Shown piece after piece: positions 35,242 to 44,671 of a stretch of 64,000 nucleotides of DNA. The DNA is from Sphingobium bisphenolivorans. Its GTDB lineage: Bacteria > Pseudomonadota > Alphaproteobacteria > Sphingomonadales > Sphingomonadaceae. Positions within the stretch are counted from its first letter, which is position 1. Each line of letters begins with the position of its first letter. A program made the translations under genes and the position numbers. Below the pieces are notes generated by a model. The model was not told the DNA's origin. It saw only the letters and a list, made by a program, of their open reading frames with translations, and searched no databases. The stretch lies in the NCBI RefSeq assembly GCF_000412635.1, contig NZ_ASTG01000011.1, positions 62,001 to 126,000 of the forward strand, in the 5' to 3' direction.

Positions 35242-35715
35242 TTACGCAAAATGGTTAAGATATCGTTCGCCAAGCAGCCACATGGCCGCGAGCGATATGG
35301 CGATGCCGTAGGGAATCTGCGGCTGGCCTAGCCGCCGGGTCATGCGGTGGTGCACGACGGTCACGATGGTGACGCCGCCCCCCAGCAGCGCCATCAGCAT
35401 CAGCATCGACAGGGTCGCCTGCCAGGGAAACCAGAGCGCCAGCGCGCCGAGCAGCTTCACGTCGCCGCCGCCCATGCACCCCAAAGCGAACAGCAGCGCA
35501 AAGGCGGAGAAGACGATGAACGCGGCGAGCAACTGCACGCCGACGCCCGGCCACAGCGGCAGGCCGCTGGCATACCACCAGAGCGGCGCCAGCGCGGCGA
35601 CGGTCAGGTTCAGCCGATTGGAGATGATCCGCGCGCGCAGGTCCGTGACGGATGCGACGATCAGCAGCAAGGCAAGGGCGCAGACGAGCGCCAGTCTGAA
35701 ATATTCCCCCAACAT
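35242..35715 (-). CDS. cpaA: Prepilin peptidase CpaA (TadV type)
   Basis: A 157-residue membrane aspartic peptidase that matures Flp pilins. It has about five helices; the catalytic aspartates are in TDLRARIISNRLN (after residue 20) and FALGCMGGGDVKLLGALA (GGGDVK motif). The normal substrate gene, flp, is not in this window. First gene of the leftward pilus operon and only 20 bases from the start of the divergent hydrolase. Confidence 0.9.
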   Translation of the reverse strand: MLGEYFRLALVCALALLLIVASVTDLRARIISNRLNLTVAALAPLWWYASGLPLWPGVGVQLLAAFIVFSAFALLFALGCMGGGDVKLLGALALWFPWQATLSMLMLMALLGGGVTIVTVVHHRMTRRLGQPQIPYGIAISLAAMWLLGERYLNHFA

Positions 35716-35735
35716 GGAGTAAAACTATAGACCGC

Positions 35736-36722
35736 ATGGCTTACCAAACCGTAACCATGCGCCGCATGGATTCGCCCTATCCCGTCCCCGCTGTTTTCGA
35801 TCGCCGCGCCTGGCCGATGGACGGGCGGTTGGACTATTGGACGGCGGCGGACGGCTGGCGCTTGCGGCGCTACCGGCTGGGGAGCGGGCGGCGCGGGCGG
35901 TTGCTCCTGCTCGGCGGGCGCGGCGACATGATCGAGAAATATCTCGAGGTCGTGCATCATTGGGCCGAGCGCGGCTGGGCCGTCACCAGCTTCGACTGGC
36001 GCGGGCAGGGCGGATCGGGGCGCACGACGGGCGACCCGCTCTGCGGCCACATCGACGATTTCGCGCAGTGGATCGATGATCTCAACGCTTTTGCGACGGA
36101 TTGGCGGGCCGAGGGCGATGGCCCGGCGGCGATCGTCGGGCACAGCATGGGCGGGCATCTGCTGCTGCGCGCGCTGGCGGAGGGCATGGCGCGGCCGGAT
36201 GCCGCCGTGACGGTGGCGCCGATGATGGGGCTGCATACCGCGCCGCTGCCGCTATGGCTGGCGGGCGGCATCGCGCGGGCGATGTGCGCCGTTGGCTTTG
36301 CCGAGCGGCAGGCGTGGACGCAGCAGGAGGAGTCGGAGCGGCAGAGGAGGATGCGGCAGAAGCGGCTGACGCACGATCCGGATCGCTATGCCGACGAGCT
36401 CTGGTGGCGGGACCATGGCCGGGACATCGCGCTGGGTCCGCCGAGCTGGAACTGGGTGAGCCAAGCGCTTCAGTCGACACGGGCGCTGGCGCAGGGCGAG
36501 GGGCTGGCGGGGATCGACGTGCCGCTGCTGATCCTGGCGGCGCAGGCCGATCGGCTGGTGTCCACGCCTGCCATTCGCCGCATTGCCCGGCGCATTCCGG
36601 GCGCGCGTCTGCACGTCTATGGCAAGGAGGCGGCGCACGAGATTTTGCGCGAGCTGGACCCGGTGCGGCTGGATGCACTGCGGCGGATCGATGGCTTCCT
36701 CGATGAGGTCGCGCCGCGATGA
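35736..36722 (+). CDS. Alpha/beta hydrolase, lysophospholipase/serine aminopeptidase type
   Basis: A 328-residue hydrolase with the nucleophile elbow GHSMGGHLLLRAL (Ser about residue 136), an acid in LLILAAQADRLVS and the His in YGKEAAHEILREL. The GGRGDMIEKYLEV and FDWRGQGGSGRTTGDPL segments match the monoglyceride lipase / Hydrolase_4 branch. Likely acts on small esters or lipids. The true start may be ATG 35757 or 35766, which would leave more room for the divergent cpaA promoter. Overlaps the next gene by ATGA. Confidence 0.8.
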   Translation: MAYQTVTMRRMDSPYPVPAVFDRRAWPMDGRLDYWTAADGWRLRRYRLGSGRRGRLLLLGGRGDMIEKYLEVVHHWAERGWAVTSFDWRGQGGSGRTTGDPLCGHIDDFAQWIDDLNAFATDWRAEGDGPAAIVGHSMGGHLLLRALAEGMARPDAAVTVAPMMGLHTAPLPLWLAGGIARAMCAVGFAERQAWTQQEESERQRRMRQKRLTHDPDRYADELWWRDHGRDIALGPPSWNWVSQALQSTRALAQGEGLAGIDVPLLILAAQADRLVSTPAIRRIARRIPGARLHVYGKEAAHEILRELDPVRLDALRRIDGFLDEVAPR

Positions 36723-37825
36723 CGCGGCCGGATATCGTCATCGTTGGCGGCGGCATCGCCGGGGCCAGCCTGGGCGCGGTTCTGGCGGAGCAGGCGCGCG
36801 TCCTCCTGCTGGAGATGGAGCCGCAGCCGGGCTATCATGCGACGGGCCGGTCGGTCGCCTTCTGGGAGGAAACCTATGGCGGGCTGGCGGTGCAGCCGTT
36901 GACGACCGCGTCGGGGCCGATGCTGGCCTCGCCCGATCCGGACTTTTCTCTCGTCTCCTTCCTCTCGCCCCGGCAAACGCTGCATGTCGGGCGTCCCGGC
37001 GATGAGTCGGCGCAGGACAAGCTGCTGGCGGATTTCGGGGATCGGGTGGCATTGCGGGCAGTCGATCCCGCCGCTCTGGTGCCGGGGATCAGGGCGGATT
37101 GGACGTTGGGACTGCTGGAGCCAGGGGTGTGCGACATCGATGTCGCTGCGCTGCATCAGGCCTATCTGCGGCGCTTCCGGACGTTGGGCGGCGAAGTTCG
37201 GCTGGCGTCGCCGCTCAGGGCTGCGCAGGCGGGCAGCGGGTGCTGGACGCTCCAGACAGGCGCGGGTTCGATCGATTGCGGAATAGTCGTGAACGCGGCC
37301 GGCGCATGGGCGGACGATGTCGGGCGCGCATGCGGCGTCGCGCCGATCGGCATCACGCCGCTGCGCCGCACCGTCGTGCAATTGCGGGTGCCGGCCATGC
37401 CGTCGGCATCGCTGCCGCTGGTCATGGATCTGGCCTCGCAATTCTATTTCAAGCCCGAGGGGGAGGGGCGCGTCTGGCTGACCCCGCATGACGAGGAGCC
37501 TTCACTCCCCTGCGATGCCGCGCCGGAGGAAATGGCGGTCGCAGAGGCGATCGCGCGGTTCGAGCAGGTGGTGGACTGGCCGGTGGCTGCGGTGGAGCGC
37601 AAATGGGCGGGGCTGCGCAGCTTCTCCCGCGACCGGGCGCCGGTCTATGGCTTCGACCCGCAGGCGCCGGGTTTTTTCTGGTTTGTGGGGCAGGGGGGCT
37701 TTGGCATCCAGACGGCGCCGGCGGCGGCCCTGCTGGCGGCGAGTCTGCTCACCGGGGAGGGGCGGCCGAGGGCGGTGGCTGCCATCGATCCGGCCACCTA
37801 TGCGCCGGAGCGGTTTCGCGTGTGA
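36719..37825 (+). CDS. FAD-dependent oxidoreductase (DAO family, D-amino-acid dehydrogenase-like)
   Basis: A 368-residue flavoprotein. The N-terminal dinucleotide motif DIVIVGGGIAGASLGAVLAE, the second FAD motif around IVVNAAGAWADDVG and the C-terminal GFFWFVGQGGFGIQTAPAAA identify the DAO/glycine oxidase family. The GYHATGRSVAFWEETYGG segment is seen in FAD-dependent amine oxidoreductases of proteobacteria. Substrate unknown. Translationally coupled to the hydrolase. Confidence 0.82.
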   Translation: MTRPDIVIVGGGIAGASLGAVLAEQARVLLLEMEPQPGYHATGRSVAFWEETYGGLAVQPLTTASGPMLASPDPDFSLVSFLSPRQTLHVGRPGDESAQDKLLADFGDRVALRAVDPAALVPGIRADWTLGLLEPGVCDIDVAALHQAYLRRFRTLGGEVRLASPLRAAQAGSGCWTLQTGAGSIDCGIVVNAAGAWADDVGRACGVAPIGITPLRRTVVQLRVPAMPSASLPLVMDLASQFYFKPEGEGRVWLTPHDEEPSLPCDAAPEEMAVAEAIARFEQVVDWPVAAVERKWAGLRSFSRDRAPVYGFDPQAPGFFWFVGQGGFGIQTAPAAALLAASLLTGEGRPRAVAAIDPATYAPERFRV

Positions 37826-37873
37826 AGGCTGATATCGGCTGTTCGTGACCCGGGCACTTGGGACCCCATGCGC

Positions 37874-38320
37874 TTACCCCCGAAAACTCTCCGCTGCCGC
37901 GCAGGCGAGCTGGTCGGCGCGTTCATTCTCCGGATGGCCGGCATGGCCCTTAACCCATTGCCACGTGACCTTGTGGCGGGCGGCGGCGGCGACGAGCAAC
38001 TGCCAGATTTCCGCATTTTTCACTGGCTTGCGATCCGCCGTCTTCCAGCCATTTTTCTGCCAGCCGAACACCCATTTGGTGATGCCGTCCATGACATATT
38101 TGCTGTCGGTATAAAGGGTCACGCGGCAGGGGCGCTTGAGCGTGTTGAGCGCCTCGACCGCCGCCATCATCTCCATGCGGTTGTTGGTCGTCTGCGCCTC
38201 CCCGCCGGAGATTTCCTTTTCCGTGGTCCCGAAGCGCAGCACCGCGCCCCAGCCGCCGGGCCCCGGATTGCCCTTGCATGCGCCGTCGGTGAAGATCTCG
38301 ACTTGCGGCAGGTCGTTCAT
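37874..38320 (-). CDS. rnhA: Ribonuclease HI
   Basis: A 148-residue enzyme removing RNA from RNA-DNA hybrids such as R-loops. The catalytic DEDD set is visible: Asp in [17 protein letters not shown], Glu in [13 protein letters not shown], Asp in [10 protein letters not shown] and Asp in [11 protein letters not shown], with the basic [16 protein letters not shown] handle region. Its start overlaps the thrB stop by ATGA, a common alphaproteobacterial pairing. Confidence 0.95.
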   Translation of the reverse strand: MNDLPQVEIFTDGACKGNPGPGGWGAVLRFGTTEKEISGGEAQTTNNRMEMMAAVEALNTLKRPCRVTLYTDSKYVMDGITKWVFGWQKNGWKTADRKPVKNAEIWQLLVAAAARHKVTWQWVKGHAGHPENERADQLACAAAESFRG

Positions 38321-39294
38321 GTGCCAAGCAGCTGGGCGGGCGTCGCGGCCGCGTAGAAGTCCAGCCGGCGCAGGAAGGCGAGCGGGTCCTTGCGCGTCAC
38401 CAGCGCGTCGGCCGGCGTGTTGATCCAGTCATAGGCGCGGGTCAGCATGAAACGCAGCGCCGCGCCCCGGCAGAGGATCGGGAAGGCAGCGCGCTCGGCA
38501 TCCGAGAGGCCATGCGCAGCTTCATATCCGGCACACAAGGCGCTGGCGCGGTCGCCGAACCAGGTCGCGCCATCATTGCTGAACACCCAGGCACTGTGCG
38601 TCACCGCCAGGTCATAGGCACGTATGTCGGTGCAGCTGAAATAGAAGTCGATGAGACCCGTGACTTCATCCCCCAGCATCAGCACATTGTCGGGAAAAAG
38701 GTCGGCGTGGATGACCGCGCGTGGCAGGTCGGCGGGCCAGTGCGCGTCAAGGAAAGCGAGTTCCTGCGCCACCCGATCCTTGAGGCCCGGCGCGATCTGG
38801 TCGAAATCATCGCCGCATTTCGCCGCCAGATCATGCCAGCCCGGCAAGTCCAGCGCATTGCGCCGCTCGCCCGCAAAGCCTTCCGCCGCGCGGTGCATCT
38901 CGCCCAGCGCCGCGCCGGCCGCATGGGCCTGCCCAATGGTCGGCTCCGTCACCGAAATGCCCGTCAGAAATTCGATCAGGCAGGCGGGACGGCCGCTCAG
39001 CTGCTGAAGGCGCGTGCCCTCCCGATCGGGGATGAAACGCGGGACGAGGCAGCCGCGCGCGCCCAGATGATCGAGCAGGTTCATGAAGAAGGGCAGGTCC
39101 GCCTCGTCCACGCGCTTCTCGTAGAGCGTCAGGATATAACGATGGCCATTGCCATCTGCGCCGGTGGTTTCGAGCAGATAATTGCTGTTCTCGACCCCCT
39201 CGGCGATACCCTTGGCGGAGACGAGGCGGCCTGCGTCGTAGCGGGTGAGGAAGGCGTCAATCTCTTCGGCGGGAACATGGGTATAGACGGCCAT
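38317..39294 (-). CDS. thrB: Homoserine kinase, ThrB2 type
   Basis: A 325-residue kinase of the aminoglycoside-phosphotransferase-like fold (the non-GHMP ThrB of alphaproteobacteria). Motifs: [14 protein letters not shown] near the ATP site, the catalytic loop [13 protein letters not shown] and the metal-binding IDFYFSCTD. It phosphorylates homoserine for threonine synthesis. Followed by rnhA with a 4-base overlap and preceded by ispH with a 5-base gap. Confidence 0.92.
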   Translation of the reverse strand: MAVYTHVPAEEIDAFLTRYDAGRLVSAKGIAEGVENSNYLLETTGADGNGHRYILTLYEKRVDEADLPFFMNLLDHLGARGCLVPRFIPDREGTRLQQLSGRPACLIEFLTGISVTEPTIGQAHAAGAALGEMHRAAEGFAGERRNALDLPGWHDLAAKCGDDFDQIAPGLKDRVAQELAFLDAHWPADLPRAVIHADLFPDNVLMLGDEVTGLIDFYFSCTDIRAYDLAVTHSAWVFSNDGATWFGDRASALCAGYEAAHGLSDAERAAFPILCRGAALRFMLTRAYDWINTPADALVTRKDPLAFLRRLDFYAAATPAQLLGT

Positions 39295-39299
39295 CGGAT

Positions 39300-40247
39300 T
39301 TAAGCGGCCTCCAGACCGCGGGGGAGCTTGAAGGACATGCTTTCCTGCGCCGTTTCGACCTGCTCCTCGATCAGCTCGTACCGCGAGCCGATCCGATCTA
39401 CAACTTCGCGGACCAGAATCTCGGGAGCCGACGCGCCCGCGGTCAGCCCAAGGGTGCGGACGTTGGCGAGCCAGTCGAAATCGAGCTCATCTGCGCGCTG
39501 GATCAGGCGGGCGGGCGTGCCCTCCCGCTCGGCCACTTCGACCAGCCGCAGCGAGTTGGAACTGTTGGGCGCGCCGATCACATAGAGAGCGTCACAGCGG
39601 GAGGCGATCGCCTTGACTGCCGCCTGCCGATTGGAAGTCGCATAGCAGATATCCTCGCCCTTGGGCGCATGGATGGTCGGGAAGCGCCGGTGCAGCGCGG
39701 CCACGATGGCGGCGGTGTCGTCCACCGACAGCGTCGTCTGCGTCAGAAAGGAGAGGTTGTCCGGGTCGGCGGGCGCGAAGCTTTCTGCATCCTCGACCGT
39801 TTCGATCAGCGTCATCGTGCCTTCAGGCACCTGGCCGAAGGTGCCGACGACTTCTGGATGCCCCTTGTGGCCGATGAAGAGGATGTGGCGGCCGGCCTGC
39901 ACCTGCCGCTCTGCCTGGCGGTGAACCTTGCTTACCAGCGGGCAGGTGGCGTCGAGATAGTCGAGGCCGCGCTCCTCCGCCTTGGCGGGCACCGCCTTGG
40001 GCACGCCATGCGCGGAAAAGACCACAGGTACGCCGTCGGGCACCTGGTCCAGTTCCTCCACGAAGATCGCGCCCTTGGCCTTCAGCGTGTCGACAACATA
40101 TTTGTTATGGACGATCTCATGCCGGACATAGACCGGTGGGCCATATTTCTCGATAGCCCGTTCGACGATGATGATGGCGCGATCGACACCGGCGCAAAAG
40201 CCGCGCGGGGCGGCGATGAGCAGCTTCATGGGCGGGCGAGAGGTCAT
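39300..40247 (-). CDS. ispH: 4-hydroxy-3-methylbut-2-enyl diphosphate reductase
   Basis: A 315-residue iron-sulfur enzyme finishing the MEP pathway to IPP and DMAPP. The three cluster cysteines are in [12 protein letters not shown] (about 18), [13 protein letters not shown] (102) and [12 protein letters not shown] (201); SAHGVPK and APNSSNS substrate motifs are present. The reading frame is open far upstream to 41048, but the upstream part is out of family; ATG 40247 or 40229 gives normal length. Leads the ispH-thrB-rnhA operon. Confidence 0.94.
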   Translation of the reverse strand: MTSRPPMKLLIAAPRGFCAGVDRAIIIVERAIEKYGPPVYVRHEIVHNKYVVDTLKAKGAIFVEELDQVPDGVPVVFSAHGVPKAVPAKAEERGLDYLDATCPLVSKVHRQAERQVQAGRHILFIGHKGHPEVVGTFGQVPEGTMTLIETVEDAESFAPADPDNLSFLTQTTLSVDDTAAIVAALHRRFPTIHAPKGEDICYATSNRQAAVKAIASRCDALYVIGAPNSSNSLRLVEVAEREGTPARLIQRADELDFDWLANVRTLGLTAGASAPEILVREVVDRIGSRYELIEEQVETAQESMSFKLPRGLEAA

Positions 40248-40358
40248 GGCAACCGCGCTTAGGCGAATGTGGCCACTGATGAAAGCCGCTTCCTTTCGGT
40301 TGCGTGCGGCGCGGGCTATGGATAAGAAGCCCCACGCCTGCTCCCAAGGGATTATCTC

Positions 40359-40997
40359 GTGACCTTTTCTCGAATTGCGCTGACCGGAATGCTGGCCCTT
40401 GCCCTTGCGGGCTGTTCGCGGCGGGGTGAGATCGACCCGACCGGCGGTATCGTCGCGGTCCGTTCGCCCTGCCCGGTGGCGGCGATCCCTGCGCAGACCG
40501 GCGATATCACCCTCTTCAATCCGGCCGGCAGCACCGATGCGCGCGCGATCGACGTGGTGGCGGACATCACCAATCTGCGCTCGACCTGCTCGGAAGGCGA
40601 CCAATTCTACACCGAGGCGAGCTTCACCGTGAATGCGCGCCGCACGGATGCGACCGCCGCGCGTCAGGTGGTGTTGCCCTATTTCTCGGCCGTGGTGCGT
40701 GGCGGCAACGCCGTCGTCGCCAAGCGGGTGGGGCAGGTCATGCTCGACTTCCCGGCCGGCCAATACCGCGCCAGCGCGACGGCCAAGGCCGGTTCCTATG
40801 TGAACCGCACGGCAGCCACCTTGCCCGCCGACATCCAGGCGAAGATCAACAGCAAGCGCAAGGCGGGTGACGCCGATGCGGCGATCGATCCGTTCGCGCA
40901 GCCGGACGTCAAGGCGGCGCTGCAGCGAACCAGCTTCGAGCTGCTCGTGGGCTTCAACCTGACCCAGGATCAGCTCCGGTATAACGCGACGCGCTAA
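40359..40997 (+). CDS. Putative lipoprotein of unknown function
   Basis: A 212-residue protein beginning with a GTG codon preceded by AAGGG. The signal peptide ends [12 protein letters not shown] (lipobox LAGC, Cys about residue 19). The mature part ([74 protein letters not shown]) is soluble and beta-rich in appearance. It is common in sphingomonads by my recollection but without known function. Divergent from ispH. Confidence 0.7.
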   Translation: MTFSRIALTGMLALALAGCSRRGEIDPTGGIVAVRSPCPVAAIPAQTGDITLFNPAGSTDARAIDVVADITNLRSTCSEGDQFYTEASFTVNARRTDATAARQVVLPYFSAVVRGGNAVVAKRVGQVMLDFPAGQYRASATAKAGSYVNRTAATLPADIQAKINSKRKAGDADAAIDPFAQPDVKAALQRTSFELLVGFNLTQDQLRYNATR

Positions 40998-41015
40998 GCC
41001 CGTTTGATTTGTTTT

Positions 41016-41133
41016 CCGTTCGGGCTGCGCGAAGTCGAAGCCTGCCACTGAGCGAAGCGAGGTGCTTCGCTATGCTCAGCAGGGCCGTTGACCTACGGTC
41101 CTCTGGCGGGTCGACTTCGCTCAGGGCGAACGG
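41016..41133. repeat. 118-base inverted-repeat element upstream of argS
   Basis: The 23-base end at 41016-41038 (CCGTTCGGGCTGCGCGAAG and on) matches the reverse complement of 41111-41133 at 20 of 23 positions. A perfect inner hairpin AGCGAAGC/GCTTCGCT lies between them near 41055. The ...CTTCGCTCAGGGCGAACGG end is a motif I associate with dispersed sphingomonad repeats. It stops 18 bases before the argS start and so lies in its leader. Confidence 0.65.
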
Positions 41134-41151
41134 AGTTGAAGGAAACCGACC

Positions 41152-42879
41152 TTGTCTCTCTATATCCGCTTCATCGCTCATCTCGACGCCGTGCTCGACG
41201 CATTGGAGACGGACGGCACGCTGCCCGCTGGGCTCAACCGCAAGCCGGTAACGGTCGAGCCGCCGCGCGACGTGACGCATGGCGATCTTGCGACCAACGC
41301 CGCCATGGTGCTGGCGAAGCCCGCCGGCACCAATCCGCGGGCGTTGGCTGAGAAAATCGTTGCGGGTCTTGAGAAGCTGGACGAGGTGGAGGGCGCATCG
41401 GTAGCGGGGCCGGGCTTCATCAACCTCAAGCTCACCGACGCGACGTGGCGCGCGGAACTTGCCGCCATCCATGCAGAGGCCGGCGATTATGGCAGGTCCG
41501 ACGCAGGGCAGGGCGTCACCGTCAACGTCGAATATGTGTCCGCCAACCCGACCGGCCCGATGCATATGGGCCATTGTCGTGGCGCCGTGGTGGGTGACGC
41601 GCTCGCGACCCTACTGGAATATGTCGGGCACAAGGTGATCCGCGAATATTATATCAACGATGCTGGCGGGCAGGTGGATGTGCTCGCCCGCTCGGCGCAC
41701 GTCCGCTACCGCGAAGCGTTGGGCGAGGCGGTCGGCGATATTCCGGAGGGGCTCTACCCCGGCGACTATCTGGTGCCGGTGGGACAAGCCCTGGCGGCTG
41801 AATATGGCGACAAATATGTCGGCGCGCCGGAGCATGAGTGGCTCGTCCCGTTCCGCACCAAGGCGGTCGCCGCGATGATGGAGATGATTCGCGCCGACCT
41901 GGCGCTGCTTGGCATCCATCACGACATCTTCTCTTCCGAAGCCGAGTTGCAGGCCGCCGGCAAGCCGGAAGCGGCGGAGGCCTGGCTGCGCGCGCATGAT
42001 CTGGTCTATGATGGAGTGCTCGAGGCGCCCAAGGGTGAGCTGCCCGACGATTGGGAGCCGGTCGAACTGCCGCTGTTCCGATCGACCAGGTTCGGCGACG
42101 ATCAGGACCGGCCGATCAAGAAGTCGAACGGCGCCTGGACCTATTTCGGCGCCGACATGGCCTATCATTTCCAGAAGGCGCAGAACGCCGATCAGCTGAT
42201 CGACATCTGGGGTGCGGACCATGCCGGCACGGTCAAGCGCATCCAGGCCGCCGTCGCCGCGCTGACCGAGGGCAAGGCGCGGTTCGACGTGAAACTGATT
42301 CAGATGGTGCGCCTGCTGCGCGACGGCGAACCGGTGAAGATGTCCAAGCGCGCCGGCAATTTCGTGACGCTGGCCGACGTGGTGCGCGAAGTGGGCAAGG
42401 ATGTGGTCCGCTTCACCATGCTGACGCGCAAGGCCGACGCGCAGATGGACTTCGACTTCGCCAAGGTGGTGGAAGCGTCGAAGGACAATCCGGTCTTCTA
42501 CGTGCAATATGCCCATGCGCGCATTTCCTCGCTCGGTCGCCGGGCGGAGGAAGCGGAGATGGACCTGCCCGCGCCCGACCTGTCCCGGCTTGGGACGGAG
42601 GAACTGGGCCTCGTGAAGCTCGCCGCACAGTTCCCGCGCGTGGTGGATGGCGCTGCGTCGGCCCGTGAACCGCACAGGATCGCGTTTTATCTCAATGATT
42701 TGGCGTCAGCGTTCCACAGCTGGTGGAACATGGGCAACGACAATCCGCAGGCGCGGGTCATCCTGGCCGACGATCCTGCCACCACTTCTGCACGGCTTTT
42801 CTTGAGCCGGGGAATCGGGCAAATCATCCGCAATGGTCTGGCACTCATGGGCGTCGCCGCGCTCACGGAGATGCAATAG
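41152..42879 (+). CDS. argS: Arginyl-tRNA synthetase
   Basis: A 575-residue class I synthetase charging tRNA-Arg. The HIGH box is seen as NPTGPMHMGHCRG, the KMSK loop as EPVKMSKRAGN, and the C-terminal anticodon-binding part as VQYAHARISSLGRR to GIGQIIRNGLALMGV. It starts with TTG at 41152, eight bases after AAGGA; no ATG is available nearby. It heads the rightward run argS-SPOR-nagZ-scpAB-tatABC. Confidence 0.94.
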   Translation: MSLYIRFIAHLDAVLDALETDGTLPAGLNRKPVTVEPPRDVTHGDLATNAAMVLAKPAGTNPRALAEKIVAGLEKLDEVEGASVAGPGFINLKLTDATWRAELAAIHAEAGDYGRSDAGQGVTVNVEYVSANPTGPMHMGHCRGAVVGDALATLLEYVGHKVIREYYINDAGGQVDVLARSAHVRYREALGEAVGDIPEGLYPGDYLVPVGQALAAEYGDKYVGAPEHEWLVPFRTKAVAAMMEMIRADLALLGIHHDIFSSEAELQAAGKPEAAEAWLRAHDLVYDGVLEAPKGELPDDWEPVELPLFRSTRFGDDQDRPIKKSNGAWTYFGADMAYHFQKAQNADQLIDIWGADHAGTVKRIQAAVAALTEGKARFDVKLIQMVRLLRDGEPVKMSKRAGNFVTLADVVREVGKDVVRFTMLTRKADAQMDFDFAKVVEASKDNPVFYVQYAHARISSLGRRAEEAEMDLPAPDLSRLGTEELGLVKLAAQFPRVVDGAASAREPHRIAFYLNDLASAFHSWWNMGNDNPQARVILADDPATTSARLFLSRGIGQIIRNGLALMGVAALTEMQ

Positions 42880-42892
42880 CGGAGTTCGGTGA

Positions 42893-43612
42893 ATGGGTGA
42901 CTATGTGCGGGGGCGGCTCGATCTGGATGATGAGGATCGCCTGCCCTGGCTCGAACCTGGCATCGAGGATGATGAGGATCGCGGCCTCTCTCCGCTGAAG
43001 CTGCTGGGGTTCATTCTGTTCGGCCTGATCCTGATCGGCGCTGTCGTGGCGGGCCTCTGGTTCGTCCAGAACCGCGTCGGCGGCGGGGCCGCGGGCGAGG
43101 GCAAGCTGATCCCTGCGCCGCAGGGCGACTATAAGCTGCCGGCCAAGGAAGCGGACGCCAAGAAGTTCGAGGGAGAGGGCGACGCGAGCTACGCGGCGAG
43201 CGAAGGCGTGGCGCGCGACGGCCGGATCGATCCCAGCCGCGTGCCCGAGGCGCCGATCACGCCGACGGGCGTTGCCAAGAATGTTAAGCCGGTGACGCCC
43301 GAAAAGCCGGCGCAACAGGTCACGACCCGCGTGGCCGACGCCACCGCCGCCAAGCCCCGAGGCGCAGCGGCCCGCCCGGCCGCGGGCGGCACGATCCAGC
43401 TGGGCGCCTATGGCAGCCAGTCGGGCGCGAGGGACGCATGGAAGCGCCTGTCGCAGCGCTTCACCTATCTGGCGCCGCTCACCATGTCGATCGAGGCCGC
43501 GGAGGTGGGCGGCAGTACCGTCTATCGCCTGCGCGCCGTCGCGGGCAAGCAGGCGAGCACCCTGTGCGGCAAGCTGAAGGTGGCAGGGGAAAGCTGTCTG
43601 GTGGTGAGCTAA
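42893..43612 (+). CDS. SPOR-domain membrane protein
   Basis: A 239-residue protein with a cytoplasmic acidic N-terminus, one transmembrane helix (LLGFILFGLILIGAVVAGLWF, about residues 37-57), a long low-complexity periplasmic linker and a C-terminal SPOR domain (GGTIQLGAYGSQSGARDAWKR ... GSTVYRLRAVAGKQASTLCGKL). SPOR domains bind glycan strands denuded at the septum, so it probably works in division. Between argS and nagZ. Confidence 0.85.
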   Translation: MGDYVRGRLDLDDEDRLPWLEPGIEDDEDRGLSPLKLLGFILFGLILIGAVVAGLWFVQNRVGGGAAGEGKLIPAPQGDYKLPAKEADAKKFEGEGDASYAASEGVARDGRIDPSRVPEAPITPTGVAKNVKPVTPEKPAQQVTTRVADATAAKPRGAAARPAAGGTIQLGAYGSQSGARDAWKRLSQRFTYLAPLTMSIEAAEVGGSTVYRLRAVAGKQASTLCGKLKVAGESCLVVS

Positions 43613-43654
43613 ACCCCTTCGACAGGGCGCGTCTCTGCCGCTACCATCCGCTTT

Positions 43655-44668
43655 ATGAAACCCGTTATCTTTGGCCTTTTCGGTGAGACGCTGACCCCCG
43701 ATGAGCGCGCCTTCTTCGCGGAGGCGCAGCCGGCGGGCTATATCCTGTTCCGCCGCAATATCGTTGATCGGCGGCAGCTGCGCGCCCTGACGGACGAGCT
43801 GCGCTCGCTGCATGGCCGTGACGACCTGCTCATCATGATCGATCAGGAGGGCGGGCGCGTAGCGCGGATGCAGGCGCCGGAATGGCCCAGTTTTCCTCCG
43901 GGAGCAGTGTTCGACCGGCTTTATGAGATCGCGCCATCCAGTGCCATCGCCGCTGCCCGCGCCAATGCGCGCGCCCTCGCTGCCACGCTGGCGGAAGTCG
44001 GCATAACCGTCGATGCGCTGCCGTTGCTGGACGTGCGGCAGGAGGGCGCAAGCGACATCATGGGCGACCGCACGCTGGGGGCCGAGCCGATGCGCGTCGC
44101 TGCGCTCGGTCGCGCCGTCATCGAAGGGCTGAGCGACGGCGGGGTGGTCGGCATCGTCAAGCATATGCCGGGGCACGGCCGCGCGCTGGTGGACAGCCAT
44201 CACGAGCTGCCCATCGTCACCGCCGATGAGGATGCGCTGGCGGTCGACCTCGCGCCGTTCCGGGCGCTCAAGGATGCGCCGATCGGCATGACTGCGCATG
44301 TCGTCTACACCGCCTGGGACCCCGATTTTCCCGCCAGTCTGTCCGCCTCGGTGATCGAAACGATCATCCGGCAGCGCATCGGTTTCGACGGGCTGCTGAT
44401 GTCGGACGACCTCGACATGAAGGCGCTGAAAGGGAGCATCCCCGAGCTTGCGGCGGCGACGGTCGCGGCGGGGTGCGATCTGGCGCTCAACTGCTGGGGG
44501 CGGATGGATGATATGGTCGGTATCGCGGACCTCCTGCCGGAGATCGAGCCGAGCGCGCGCGAGCGGCTGGACCGCGCCATGTCGTCGCCTCGCCGCTCGT
44601 CCGAGCCGAAGCCGCTGGAGGAGTTGCTCGCCACCCGAGACGCGTTGCTTGCACTGGTTTCGGCCTGA
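43655..44668 (+). CDS. nagZ: Beta-N-acetylhexosaminidase NagZ
   Basis: A 337-residue glycoside hydrolase family 3 enzyme that removes GlcNAc from anhydro-muropeptides in cytoplasmic peptidoglycan recycling. Signatures: MIDQEGGRVARMQAPEWP, the catalytic His loop GIVKHMPGHGRALVDSH and the nucleophile Asp in GLLMSDDLDMKAL. Length and single-domain form fit the Gram-negative enzyme. Sits between the SPOR gene and scpA. Confidence 0.93.
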   Translation: MKPVIFGLFGETLTPDERAFFAEAQPAGYILFRRNIVDRRQLRALTDELRSLHGRDDLLIMIDQEGGRVARMQAPEWPSFPPGAVFDRLYEIAPSSAIAAARANARALAATLAEVGITVDALPLLDVRQEGASDIMGDRTLGAEPMRVAALGRAVIEGLSDGGVVGIVKHMPGHGRALVDSHHELPIVTADEDALAVDLAPFRALKDAPIGMTAHVVYTAWDPDFPASLSASVIETIIRQRIGFDGLLMSDDLDMKALKGSIPELAAATVAAGCDLALNCWGRMDDMVGIADLLPEIEPSARERLDRAMSSPRRSSEPKPLEELLATRDALLALVSA

Positions 44669-44671
44669 CGG

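Noticed and set aside
40248..41048. Upstream extension of the ispH reading frame (about 267 extra residues)
   Set aside because: The added residues show no family similarity and lie opposite a plausible lipoprotein gene and a repeat; IspH has its normal length from 40247 or 40229.
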